Source: Spirosoma rigui
Lineage (GTDB): Bacteria > Bacteroidota > Bacteroidia > Cytophagales > Spirosomataceae
Reading direction: 5' to 3'
Length of the DNA: 64,000 nucleotides
Assembly (NCBI RefSeq): GCF_002067135.1
Contig: NZ_CP020105.1
Location: 3,658,001-3,722,000, forward strand
Below are positions 42,403 through 51,687 of this stretch, piece after piece (position 1 is the first letter of the stretch; the number at the start of each line of letters is the position of its first letter). The notes under the pieces were generated by a model, which was not told where the DNA came from, did not search any database, and saw nothing but the letters and a program-made list of their open reading frames with translations. A program made the position numbers and the translations under genes.

Positions 42403-42855
42403 ATGATTGAAATATTACAAATTTCCGGCCCCGCCGATCTCGACGTGGCGTTCAGCATTCGGAGAAAGGTTTTTGTTGAGGAACAGAACGTATCGGCCGA
42501 AGAAGAGTATGATGAATTTGAAACAACTAGTACGCATTTTCTGGCGCGGGTAGACTCGGTACCCTGCGGTACGGCCCGTTGGCGCCGGACCTCCAATGGT
42601 GTGAAACTGGAGCGCTTTGCCGTTCTGAAAGAGTACCGGGGCCAGGGCGTTGCCAAAGCGCTGGTACGGGCCGTTCTGAACGATGTGTTCAGCCAGCAGC
42701 CCGAACCCATCGAGCGGATTTACCTCCATGCGCAGGTATCAGCTATGCCTCTCTACGCCGGATTTGGCTTTGTTCCGGTAGGGCCCGTTTTTGACGAAGC
42801 GGGTATCCAGCACCAGAAAATGGTTTTACCCGGTTCATCCTACTCCATTCAATGA
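42403..42855 (+). CDS. GNAT family N-acetyltransferase (ElaA/YjcF-like)
   Basis: 150 residues. FSIRRKVFVEEQNVSAEEEYDEFE near the start and FAVLKEYRGQGVAKALVRAV for acetyl-CoA binding, then LHAQVSAMPLYAGFGFVPVG, are the marks of the YjcF/ElaA-like subgroup. The acceptor is unknown. Its stop overlaps the comEC start (ATGA at 42852-42855), so the pair is coupled, an arrangement without an obvious functional reason. Confidence 0.9.
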   Translation: MIEILQISGPADLDVAFSIRRKVFVEEQNVSAEEEYDEFETTSTHFLARVDSVPCGTARWRRTSNGVKLERFAVLKEYRGQGVAKALVRAVLNDVFSQQPEPIERIYLHAQVSAMPLYAGFGFVPVGPVFDEAGIQHQKMVLPGSSYSIQ

Positions 42856-44990
42856 CGCGACACCCCTTTGTGCGCTACACATTGGGGTTTGTGCTGGGTA
42901 TTCTCTTCTATGTCTACTTACCCGACTGGTATGCCTTGCCCTGGGTAGCCGCAGGAGTAGGTGGAACGTTACTTGTTCGGGGGTATCTCCGGTACCGAAA
43001 GCAACACGTAAAACCCATTCAGGCTTTACAGGGCATTGGCGGGTTGCTGGTACTGGGCGCGCTGGGCTGGGTCACTACGTACCAGCATACAGCCAGCAAT
43101 CGCCCCGATAACCTGCTCAACCGGACGGACACACTATATGCCTACGTGGGTATCGTGGCTGCGCAGCCCGAAGAGCGGGCCAAAACCTACCGGGTCGAAT
43201 TGGATCTGCAACGGGGTCGGTTCGGGCCGGGTAAGGGGTTGCCTGAGCAGGTCAGTTCCCACTGGCAACGGGTGAGCGGCCGGGTCATTGTGTACCTCGA
43301 TAAGCAGGGGACTACACAGCCGCGCTACGGTGAGATGTGGCTGGTGTCGGGCTCACCCCGGCCTATTGACCCACCGCTGAACCCCGGCGAATTTGATTAC
43401 CGGCGGTATCTTCGCTACCGGTCTATTTACCACCAGCAGTACCTCCGGCCGTTCCAGCGCCGTATTCTTGCCAGCCGTCCACCCAACCCCATTACACAGG
43501 TAGCGACCTCCGTCAACCGCTGGGCCGATAGTGTTTTCACGCAGCAGGTCGGGAGCCGGGCCGAATACGGCATTGTCAATGCCATGATTCTGGGCGTTCG
43601 CGACGATCTGGACACCGAGATGTACCGTGTCTATTCGGTGGCCGGAGCCGTACATATCCTGTCGGTTTCCGGCATGCACGTCGGCATTCTGTTCTCGGTG
43701 CTCACGCTGCTGCTTGGATTTCTCCTGAAACGACCCCGGGGGAAATGGCTGATGGCTGTGCTGCAGTTACTCATCCTGTGGTTCTATACCCTCGCTACGG
43801 GATTTTCGCCCCCTGTACTCCGGTCGGCCGCGATGTTCACGATTCTAATCCTGGCGAACGCGTCGGGACGCCAGCAGCAACTGGCCAATACCCTCGGCGT
43901 ATCGGCTTTTTTTATTCTCTGCTACGATCCCTATGCACTGTTCTCGGCCGGGTTTCAGTTGTCTTACCTCGCGGTAGCGGGTATCGGCGCCTGGCAGTCA
44001 CCCCTGTTCCTGTCCCTGACTTTTCGGTACAAGCTCGTGAACCGGCTGTGGGAGATAACAGCCGTGGCAATCGTTGCGCAACTGATTACCTTTCCGTTGG
44101 GGGTCTTCTACTTCCACCAGTTTCCAACTTACTTTTTGCTGGCTAACCCCGCCGTTATGGTATTATCGTTTCTACTGTTGCCGCTGGCGATGGTCGTGCT
44201 GGCGGTAAGCGGGGTCCCCTACGTAAATGAATGGCTGGGCTGGTGCCTGCAGAAACTGGCCTGGCTTCTCAACGCTACCGTGACCCAGACGAGCCTGCTG
44301 CCGGGAGCGGCCTGGGAGGGCCTCTGGCTATCGCCGGGCGCGTTACTACTGCTGTACGCAATGATTCTGTGCAGTGTAGCTGCGTTAGTATACCGTAACC
44401 AGCAGTACATCTGGGCTACCTACGGAGCCGCCCTGCTCCTGGCGGGGCTACTGGTATGGGACGATTACGGGCAACGCCATCAGCAAAAGATAGCCGTTCA
44501 TTTCCTGCCTCACCGAACCGCCGTCAGTCTGACCGGGGGGCGGGCCAGTATTCTGCTTACCGACCTCGATACGGCTGACCGGCGTTCCTACGATTTTTAC
44601 CTGAAAAATACCTTTGGCCAGTGGGGCGTTACGGCATTGACCGTGGCACCGGTCAGGCAGTCGCCCGGCTTATCCGCCCGCAGCCCGGCGGGTGGGCAAA
44701 CGCCGGACTATGGCCTGTGGGTCTGGCGGGGGAAAACCCTGCTGCTCGTCAATAACCTGTCGGGGCGGAACCGCTGGAAACTACCGGCCATTGTCGACTA
44801 CCTGATTATCCGCCGGAATGCACTGCGGGATTGGGATCAGCTAACCGGGCGGGTGGTTGCGCGGCATATCATCTTCGACGATTCGAACAAAACCCCATTG
44901 ACCGATAGACTGCTGCGGGAAGCTGATGCCCGGGGGATTGCCTGCTTTTCGGTGCGGCAGATGGGGGCTTATGTTGCGGATCTCGACTGA
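42852..44990 (+). CDS. comEC: ComEC/Rec2-type DNA uptake channel
   Basis: 712 residues: an N-terminal DUF4131 OB-like region with two membrane helices (about 1-170), the Competence membrane domain (about 220-520; the signature VHILSVSGMHVGILFSVLT, and ATGFSPPVLRSAAMFT), then a short C-terminal part. The usual metallo-beta-lactamase domain is reduced to about 140 residues without HxHxDH, as in other Bacteroidota. It would carry single-stranded DNA through the inner membrane. Whether this organism is naturally competent cannot be told from this gene alone. Confidence 0.93.
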   Translation: MTRHPFVRYTLGFVLGILFYVYLPDWYALPWVAAGVGGTLLVRGYLRYRKQHVKPIQALQGIGGLLVLGALGWVTTYQHTASNRPDNLLNRTDTLYAYVGIVAAQPEERAKTYRVELDLQRGRFGPGKGLPEQVSSHWQRVSGRVIVYLDKQGTTQPRYGEMWLVSGSPRPIDPPLNPGEFDYRRYLRYRSIYHQQYLRPFQRRILASRPPNPITQVATSVNRWADSVFTQQVGSRAEYGIVNAMILGVRDDLDTEMYRVYSVAGAVHILSVSGMHVGILFSVLTLLLGFLLKRPRGKWLMAVLQLLILWFYTLATGFSPPVLRSAAMFTILILANASGRQQQLANTLGVSAFFILCYDPYALFSAGFQLSYLAVAGIGAWQSPLFLSLTFRYKLVNRLWEITAVAIVAQLITFPLGVFYFHQFPTYFLLANPAVMVLSFLLLPLAMVVLAVSGVPYVNEWLGWCLQKLAWLLNATVTQTSLLPGAAWEGLWLSPGALLLLYAMILCSVAALVYRNQQYIWATYGAALLLAGLLVWDDYGQRHQQKIAVHFLPHRTAVSLTGGRASILLTDLDTADRRSYDFYLKNTFGQWGVTALTVAPVRQSPGLSARSPAGGQTPDYGLWVWRGKTLLLVNNLSGRNRWKLPAIVDYLIIRRNALRDWDQLTGRVVARHIIFDDSNKTPLTDRLLREADARGIACFSVRQMGAYVADLD

Positions 44991-45080
44991 TACGAACCCG
45001 TTCTGGAATGACATGACGATGGGATGAATTGCTTCCCCAATCCCCAAACTTTTCCCACAAACAGTCCGTTAGCTACCTAT

Positions 45081-45764
45081 ATGGAAACGCTCGAAAAAAT
45101 CCGTAAGACGTACACCGAATACGTTCTTGAACACGGACACCAACCCACCTCCGTCTTCCAGTTTGCAAAGAAACTGAAACTGGCCGAAGCCGACTTTTAC
45201 ACGCACTATGCATCGTTCGACGCGATTGAAGCCGATATCTGGCTGGCGTTTTTTTCGGAAGCGAAGGCGACCGTCGAAGGCGATGATACGTACCAGGGGT
45301 ATTCTGTTCGGGAGAAACTGCTGGCTTTCTACTACACCTGGATCGAGTTGCTGAAAGGGCAGCGCAGCTTTGTGGTATACAGCTACGGACGGCTGAAAGA
45401 AGGGGCAATGGTTAGTCCAACGTCGCGAGCCGGTTTGCAGGCACGCCGGGCGGGTATGGAAGCCCAGAGCCGGGTGTTGCACCCGTTCAAAGACGCGTTC
45501 TTCGACTACGCCCGTGATCTGCTGGCTGAGGGTCGGGAGAGTAAGGAAGTGGAGCCCCGACCGTTTGTTACCGATCGGTATCCTAACGCGTTGTGGCGCC
45601 AGACCCTCTTCCTGCTCGATTTCTGGGTGAAAGACGTGAGTAAAAATTTCGAGAAAACCGACACCGCTATCGAGAAAGCCGTCAATACCTCGTTCGACCT
45701 GATTGGTCGTTCGCCCCTTGACACCCTGTTCGATTTTGCCAAATTCATTTACCAAAACAAATAG
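45081..45764 (+). CDS. TetR-like regulator paired with ABC1 kinase gene
   Basis: 227 residues from ATG 45081. N-terminal helix-turn-helix in the TetR position (PTSVFQFAKKLKLAEADFYT, recognition helix EADFYTHYASF), but with a shortened, divergent first helix. The C-terminal part is helical, with no ligand motif recognised. In this phylum such genes sit directly before AarF/UbiB-like kinases, as here (71 nt gap), so it may control or function with the kinase. Role inferred from neighbourhood. Confidence 0.8.
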   Translation: METLEKIRKTYTEYVLEHGHQPTSVFQFAKKLKLAEADFYTHYASFDAIEADIWLAFFSEAKATVEGDDTYQGYSVREKLLAFYYTWIELLKGQRSFVVYSYGRLKEGAMVSPTSRAGLQARRAGMEAQSRVLHPFKDAFFDYARDLLAEGRESKEVEPRPFVTDRYPNALWRQTLFLLDFWVKDVSKNFEKTDTAIEKAVNTSFDLIGRSPLDTLFDFAKFIYQNK

Positions 45765-45835
45765 CAGTCATTCCGTTGATGAGGCTGTAGTCGAAACCGT
45801 ACTTACCGACTCACCAACGGACTGCCCAGTAATGT

Positions 45836-47161
45836 ATGAAAACCCAAAACTCCGTCCCGACGACCAAAGTTGCCCGTGCCAGCCAGTTCATGAAGGCCGG
45901 AGTAAAGGTTGGCGGCAATTACATTAAGCATTACAGTAAAAAACTGCTCGATCCCAGCCGTTCCAAGGAGGAACTGCACCAGGATAATGCAGCCGATATT
46001 TACGAGGCATTGAGCGAGTTGAAAGGATCTGCCCTAAAAATGGCGCAGATGCTGAGCATGGACCGGGGCCTGTTGCCTGTAGCCTATTCCGACAAATTCA
46101 CGATGGCGCAGTACTCGGCTCCACCGCTGTCGGGGCCGCTGGTTGTGAAAACGTTCAAAACCTATTTTGGTAAATCGCCGTCGCAGCTGTTCGATAAGTT
46201 CGAAATCGAAGCCGTCAATGCGGCCAGTATCGGGCAGGTCCACCAGGCGTGGAAAGATGGCAAAAAGCTGGCGGTGAAAGTGCAGTATCCCGGCGTTGCT
46301 GACGCGGTAACCTCCGATCTGCGGATTGCCAAGCCGCTGGCCGTTACGCTGCTCAACCTCAACGAACGCGACATTGACCGGTATATGGGTGAAGTAGAAG
46401 CTAAGCTGCTTGAAGAAACGGATTACGATCTGGAGCTGAAACGGTCCATCGAAATATCGGAAGCCTGCGCCCACATCAAGGATCTGGTGTTCCCCAGGTA
46501 TTACCCCGAACTGTCGTCCAAGCGTATCCTGACAATGGACTGGCTCGACGGAATGCACCTGAAAGAATTTTTGAAAACGAATCCTTCCCAACAAGTTCGC
46601 AACCAGATTGGCCAGGCACTCTGGGATTTCTACGATTATCAGATCCACACCCTCCGGCAGGTTCACGCCGACCCGCACCCCGGCAATTTCCTGATGCGGC
46701 CTGATGGCACCATGGGCGTTATCGACTTCGGCTGCGTGAAGGTGATCCCCGACTTTTATTACGATAATTATTTCCGGCTGGTCAACCCCGACACGATCGA
46801 AGACGATAGGCTGACGGAGCAGATATTTGAAAATCTAGAATTTTTGACCCCGGCCGATTCGGCCAAAGACCGGGCGTTCTTCTCCGATCTGTTCAAGCAG
46901 ATGATCCGGATGCTGGGCGAGCCGTTTGCCGTGGACGAGTTTGATTTTGGTGACGACCGGTACTTCAGCGAAGTGTACGCGTTTGCCGAAGGACTGACAA
47001 AAGTAGAGGAGCTGAAGAACTCGAAAGTGGCCCGGGGCTCGCAGGATGGGCTGTACGTAAACCGCACGTATTACGGTCTTTACGCCATGCTGAACGAACT
47101 GAAGGCGACCGTTGTGACGACCAAACCTGAGTGGCTCCGGTCGAAGAAAGTACTGGCGTAA
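45836..47161 (+). CDS. AarF/UbiB/ABC1-family atypical kinase
   Basis: 441 residues of the ABC1 family: the KxGQ-like motif LKGSALKMAQMLSMD, the A-rich nucleotide loop AASIGQVHQA, the invariant Lys in LAVKVQYPG, the Glu in LLEETDYDLE, the catalytic VHADPHPGNFLM and the metal-binding VIDFGCVK. Members support ubiquinone or menaquinone-linked lipid biology. The substrate here is unknown. Ends at a long hairpin shared with the convergent oxidoreductase. Confidence 0.92.
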   Translation: MKTQNSVPTTKVARASQFMKAGVKVGGNYIKHYSKKLLDPSRSKEELHQDNAADIYEALSELKGSALKMAQMLSMDRGLLPVAYSDKFTMAQYSAPPLSGPLVVKTFKTYFGKSPSQLFDKFEIEAVNAASIGQVHQAWKDGKKLAVKVQYPGVADAVTSDLRIAKPLAVTLLNLNERDIDRYMGEVEAKLLEETDYDLELKRSIEISEACAHIKDLVFPRYYPELSSKRILTMDWLDGMHLKEFLKTNPSQQVRNQIGQALWDFYDYQIHTLRQVHADPHPGNFLMRPDGTMGVIDFGCVKVIPDFYYDNYFRLVNPDTIEDDRLTEQIFENLEFLTPADSAKDRAFFSDLFKQMIRMLGEPFAVDEFDFGDDRYFSEVYAFAEGLTKVEELKNSKVARGSQDGLYVNRTYYGLYAMLNELKATVVTTKPEWLRSKKVLA

Positions 47162-47176
47162 CGTTAGGTCAAGTTA

Positions 47177-47236
47177 AAAAAGGTTGATCGCGCGGGATCA
47201 GGTATACGTACCTGATCCCGCGCGACCAACCTTTTT
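47177..47236. terminator. 28-bp near-perfect hairpin, two-way terminator
   Basis: Arms 47177-47204 and 47209-47236 pair with one A-C mismatch around TACG. The outer ends are A5 and T5, so both strands read as intrinsic terminators. The right arm overlaps the stop codon of the Gfo/Idh/MocA gene. Confidence 0.92.
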
Positions 47237-48257
47237 ACTGCTCGGCGGATTGATAAATTCGTTCGACCACTTCCTGTAAGATTGCTCCTTGCTCGCCGGT
47301 ACACACGTTGGACGGCTTGCCGGCGCAGGCATCCAGAAACGCTTCCGTATTCTTTAGCTGAATATCAACTTCGTCGAGGTAAGGAAATTGGATGTCGGCC
47401 AGTTCACCCGCCACTTCCGTATGCAGCGTGAATGGAAAAAGCCTGACCCCGCCTTTGGTGCCAAATAGCTCGAGATTCCGGTCTTTGTCGATCTGGGTAT
47501 TCAGCGCAAACGACGCCGATAGCATGATGGATGCTTTGTTGGGAAAGCTCAGATACGCCATGGCTGCATCGTCGACACCAAACGTATCGGGGTTCCAGTT
47601 ACCCATCAGCCCTTTACCCCCGGCTTTACCAATGTAGTCATACGTGTTGCCCACCACCTGATCGGGGTTGGGATAACCCAGTGCGCACAGGGCCAGATCG
47701 AGGACGTGAACCCCCAGATCAATCAGCGCACCACCACCTTGTACCGTCTTATCGGTGAACGAACCCCAGCCCGGAATACCCCTTCGGCGCAGAAAATGCG
47801 CTTTGATATGATAGATATCACCCATCAACCCGTCGGTCTGGCAACGCGTCAGCAAACGCCATTCGCTGGTTTGCCGCAGCTGGAAGTTGTAGGCCAGCGT
47901 ACGACCTTTTTGCCGGGCCAGCGTAGCCATGTCCCGGGCATTCTGGGCTGTTGTGGCGGGTGGCTTTTCGCAGAAGACGTGGCAGTTGTGCTCCAGCGCT
48001 TCCATCGTCTGCGGGTAGTGCAGGGTATTGGGTGTGCAGATCACGACCAGATCGGGCGTGCATTGTTTGTACATCTCCGCTGTACTGTCGAATGCGTGAG
48101 CAATACCGTGGGTGTCGGCCATAGCGCGTGCTTTGGCCAGATCCCGTCCGCAAACGGCCACGATTTCTACCCGCTCCGATAGTTGTTTCAGAGCGGGTAT
48201 ATGGTTGCTATCGGCAATGTGTCCACCACCTATAATGGCCGCTTTCAGTAAAGTCAT
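47235..48257 (-). CDS. Gfo/Idh/MocA-family NAD(P)-dependent oxidoreductase
   Basis: 340 residues from ATG 48257 (MTLLKAAIIGGGHIADSNHI); a longer in-frame opening adds 59 residues that overlap the upstream gene and look non-coding. GGGHIA for NAD(P), the family signature HVFCEKPPATTAQNA (Lys-Pro in EKPP) and the catalytic-region DLGVHVLDLALCALG are present. Members oxidise or epimerise sugars and sugar nucleotides. It is the third gene of a unit with a kinase-uridylyltransferase fusion (11 nt away), which suggests a sugar-nucleotide or sugar substrate. Confidence 0.9.
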   Translation of the reverse strand: MTLLKAAIIGGGHIADSNHIPALKQLSERVEIVAVCGRDLAKARAMADTHGIAHAFDSTAEMYKQCTPDLVVICTPNTLHYPQTMEALEHNCHVFCEKPPATTAQNARDMATLARQKGRTLAYNFQLRQTSEWRLLTRCQTDGLMGDIYHIKAHFLRRRGIPGWGSFTDKTVQGGGALIDLGVHVLDLALCALGYPNPDQVVGNTYDYIGKAGGKGLMGNWNPDTFGVDDAAMAYLSFPNKASIMLSASFALNTQIDKDRNLELFGTKGGVRLFPFTLHTEVAGELADIQFPYLDEVDIQLKNTEAFLDACAGKPSNVCTGEQGAILQEVVERIYQSAEQ

Positions 48258-48268
48258 AGTCTCCTGTG

Positions 48269-51200
48269 TTACACACCGGTTGGGGTAAACGTACATAACG
48301 ACGCAACGTGGTCCTTGCTGCCGTCGGTAACCCAGGCATCCAGTTGGGCGGGATCTTTCATTTGCTGCCCGCGGAACCGGGGTACCACTACGTATCCGCA
48401 CTGAATGTCGGGTAGGGCTGACATGTCGCTCCACAGCTTTTCGATCTGCGCCACCGGGTAAATGTCTTCCTGCCCGTGGCCCCAGCGGTATTTTACGTCT
48501 TTGATGGTCACGTAGGTCGGGATCCGGTGGGCAACGCTTCGCACGGCTTTCGCCAGTTGGGCGTCATCGCCGGTTTGCAGATCGGCCCGCGTCAGGCCAA
48601 ACAGTTGCAGCAGCGGGTCAATCTGAATCCAGGTTGTGTTCGTGTTATAATAGCTTAAGTTCAGTTCATCCTCTTCGCGGGGCTGCGCGAGCCCTTCCAG
48701 CAACCGTATCTGGCCGTTGACCCGGGCCAGTCCACCCCCCCGGTCTTCAATCCGACGGGGGACGACTTCAAAGGTGAGCACATTACCCGATTCGATGTGA
48801 TGACCCAGCAAGGCCGGATCGACATCGGCACCGAGCGTATCGATGTTATGCAGCATAATCGTTTCGACCGATGGATGCTGAGCCAGTAGCGAAGCCAGCG
48901 TACCATTTCGCAGCAGGTTCGATACCTCATACCAGTGGCCGAGCGGGGAGAAGCGCTGCGCCGAGATGTTATCGACGTAGTCGGTGCCTTCGCCTTTCGA
49001 TTTGGCCCAGGCAATCATAGTCTGGCGAACGGCGTCCCGGACTTTCTGTTTGTTTTCGTCGAGGGTTTCCTGCGGCATCTCTTCCCACATGAACCGCAGA
49101 TCCCGCTCCATCGGTACAAACCGCTGCCCAATCGAACGACCCGGCGAAAGTAGTGCGGGGCCGGAATACCCGAAGTTTCCGGTCTGCGCCAGTTTCTGGC
49201 GGATCGGCTCGTGGGTGAGGTAGCTGGTCGCGACCAGGTGTGGGATGGTAGCTTCGTACTGCTCGGCTACTTTCCGGGTTTTGGCTAAGTGAATCTCCAG
49301 AAAGCTCCGGTGTTCACCGTCCAGCTCGACAAAGGGGTTGATCGCTTTAATTACGCCCGCGCCCTTGGTCCAGCGGCTGCCAACACCCGCGGCCAGGCTC
49401 ATGATGGCGACCTTACCCGCCCGGATGGCTTCCTGCCCCGTCCGGGTAGCGGCCGATAACGACTCCAGCTGGACAATATCGGCCGGCAGAACGTCGTCAA
49501 TGGTTGTTTCGGCGGGCAGGCGGTTGCGTACCAATCCGATACGGCCCTTCTGCAGTTCTTCGCGAATTTCGCTGTGCTGGATGTAGTCGAACCCGTTCTC
49601 TTTCTTGATCTGGTCGGCTTTATCGTTTTCGACGCTTCGGTTTCCCTGCGACGTTGGGTCCGACACCTTGAAGAGGTTGCTGACGATCGTGCGGAGCAGG
49701 GGGTAGGCCTGGTTGTTCTGCTCGCAGTGGGTAGTGAAGTAATCAATCTCCGCCCGGCGGTTGTACGGGATCGTGGATGCATCTTTCCGCACCAGTTCCG
49801 ACACGTGGATACCGTAGTAAGGTTCCGGCATCAGCGCGTCGTTGCCTTCCTGCAGATTGGCCCATGTGCCTTTGGGATTAATGCTCCAGTTGTAAACCAC
49901 CGGCTCCATGGCAAACGGCAACGATGCCGACAACTCCTGCTTGGTTTCCCGCAGTAGTTCCAGCACCCGCATCTTGTAGTGCTCATACCGGTCGGGGTTA
50001 ATAAACATTCCCATACCACCGCCCGACATACCACCCAGCATGAGGAAGCCGTAGTAATCGTCGCCAAACTGTTTTTTTGCTTTGGCAATAATTTGTTCGG
50101 TGAAGTAGGTAGACGCCCAGGGAATGATCGTTTTGATGGGGCCCTCCCAGTTTCGGGCCGTGTTAGCGCCCAGTTTCCGGATGTCGCCTTCTTTAATCGC
50201 CCCCAGAATATTGTCGAAGATCTGGTTCGTCTGCTGCCGGGCTAACCACTCATTGTCGCCCCGGAGCAGGTACTTTTCGGTAACCATTTCCAGGATCGGC
50301 CCCACATTGGAGGCCATCCCGCCGTGCATGAGCACCAGCGAGTTCATGATCTTTTCCTGAATATCGGGATGAACATCCTCGCCCTGCAACACGCGGTGGC
50401 GGGGCAGCAACGTACCGCGGCTGATCCCGTATTCCGGGTCGCCTTCCTGCGCAAACGTGCCCTGAATGGCTTTGATACCCGGCCAGACGCCACCAGAGTC
50501 CTGCCAGCCACCGCCCGATCCGCCAATCCACTCGCCCAGAATAGCGCGCGAAGCAACCAGCCGCCGTTCACTTTCTTCCAGGCCGCCCTCCAGGTTCCGG
50601 GTTTGGCCCGTAGCCCGCATCAGGGCGCTGATCATACAGCCCAGCAGGTTAGTCGATACGGCAAAGCGCGATCCCTTGGGAATATCATTTACTTTGGTGA
50701 CCAGCTCGATGCCCATGCCGGGTCCGACGATGCGCGACAGAATCTCCGCCAGCGACTGGTTTGTTCCCTCGAACGACGGGGGAATCAGGCCGGATGCAAT
50801 GACACCCGCTTTGACCAGGCTCAGGTAATCGTTGCCAAAGTTAAAGAGGTCGGCCAGGTCGTGAATATCTTTGGTGGTGTTCAGGTCCACGCTGGTCAGG
50901 CGCAGCACCGGCTCGGCAATGACCCGTACGTAGGCGTGGAGCGGGGGACGGATATCTTTATCCCGCCCGAAAACGCCGAGGTCGATGGAAATATTGACCA
51001 CCCGCGCTCCTTCCGGGTAGTCCATACCCAGGAAGAAAATGTCCGACCAGCCGCTGTGGGTCAGGTCCATCCGCACGGACGTTTGCTCGTGAAGGATCGG
51101 GTAGAACAAAGAGCTATCCGGCCGTTGCAGCAGTTTGGGGTGGATACGTATCGGGTGTTCTGACTGGTGCCCTACCCGAAACATCCACTGGTTACCCTTG

Positions 51201-51616
51201 CTGGACCGAACACTCTTACGCACCTGATCGGCCAGAATCTGAAACGACAGTTGGTGGTAGCTATCGGCCAGGGCGCTGAACAACGTAGCGTTTGCCCCGT
51301 TGCGGTCCAGATCGTGCAAAAAGGTGGTGATGGCCTGCTCGAACCGACGCGCCAGCAGATCTTCAAAACCCGCGTAGGGGATTTTGCCAATCGGCGGCAC
51401 CTCACTGGATTCCATCAGAAAAAAACGAAAACCCGCCGACAGAAAGAGAATGGCTCGTACTTTATCGTACAGGTTCGGGGCCGATTTTCTGAATTCGTCC
51501 AATTCCCGCAGGGCTTGTAGTAGATTCTTGGTGGATAGATTTCGGCTTAAATCAAAAAAGGATCGATTACGTACCGAAGGGTCAGTAGACGTAATTGTAT
51601 CTATAAAAATATTCAT
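48269..51616 (-). CDS. Fused GHMP-type sugar kinase and UDPGP-family uridylyltransferase
   Basis: 1,115 residues from ATG 51616 (a GTG 36 nt upstream is in frame). N-terminal helical region (1-200). GHMP kinase: substrate loop SRFAVSTNLLGCMISALM, GGSGGGWQDSGG (like the TGGGWQD of Fkp and L-fucokinase) and the C-terminal GHMP motif LMLGGMSGGGMGMF near 526-538. Then a UDPGP-family pyrophosphorylase from about 680 on: LAAGVGSRWTKGAGVIKAINPF with the loop G-x-G-S-R, and EDRGGGLARVNGQIRLLEG and YNTNTTWIQID near the end. It would phosphorylate a sugar at C1 and charge it with UTP. Domain order is reversed relative to Bacteroides Fkp. The sugar is unknown. Confidence 0.85.
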   Translation of the reverse strand: MNIFIDTITSTDPSVRNRSFFDLSRNLSTKNLLQALRELDEFRKSAPNLYDKVRAILFLSAGFRFFLMESSEVPPIGKIPYAGFEDLLARRFEQAITTFLHDLDRNGANATLFSALADSYHQLSFQILADQVRKSVRSSKGNQWMFRVGHQSEHPIRIHPKLLQRPDSSLFYPILHEQTSVRMDLTHSGWSDIFFLGMDYPEGARVVNISIDLGVFGRDKDIRPPLHAYVRVIAEPVLRLTSVDLNTTKDIHDLADLFNFGNDYLSLVKAGVIASGLIPPSFEGTNQSLAEILSRIVGPGMGIELVTKVNDIPKGSRFAVSTNLLGCMISALMRATGQTRNLEGGLEESERRLVASRAILGEWIGGSGGGWQDSGGVWPGIKAIQGTFAQEGDPEYGISRGTLLPRHRVLQGEDVHPDIQEKIMNSLVLMHGGMASNVGPILEMVTEKYLLRGDNEWLARQQTNQIFDNILGAIKEGDIRKLGANTARNWEGPIKTIIPWASTYFTEQIIAKAKKQFGDDYYGFLMLGGMSGGGMGMFINPDRYEHYKMRVLELLRETKQELSASLPFAMEPVVYNWSINPKGTWANLQEGNDALMPEPYYGIHVSELVRKDASTIPYNRRAEIDYFTTHCEQNNQAYPLLRTIVSNLFKVSDPTSQGNRSVENDKADQIKKENGFDYIQHSEIREELQKGRIGLVRNRLPAETTIDDVLPADIVQLESLSAATRTGQEAIRAGKVAIMSLAAGVGSRWTKGAGVIKAINPFVELDGEHRSFLEIHLAKTRKVAEQYEATIPHLVATSYLTHEPIRQKLAQTGNFGYSGPALLSPGRSIGQRFVPMERDLRFMWEEMPQETLDENKQKVRDAVRQTMIAWAKSKGEGTDYVDNISAQRFSPLGHWYEVSNLLRNGTLASLLAQHPSVETIMLHNIDTLGADVDPALLGHHIESGNVLTFEVVPRRIEDRGGGLARVNGQIRLLEGLAQPREEDELNLSYYNTNTTWIQIDPLLQLFGLTRADLQTGDDAQLAKAVRSVAHRIPTYVTIKDVKYRWGHGQEDIYPVAQIEKLWSDMSALPDIQCGYVVVPRFRGQQMKDPAQLDAWVTDGSKDHVASLCTFTPTGV

Positions 51617-51687
51617 GTTGCCTTTTTCTAAGTATTCTATTGGGGAGGCCACAGGGTGTGGTAAGAAGTGGGAGCAGGCACCAGGGC

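Noticed and set aside
42852-44990. Possible truncation of ComEC, because the metallo-beta-lactamase domain is incomplete
   Set aside because: Shortened C termini are usual in Bacteroidota ComEC, and the frame is intact.
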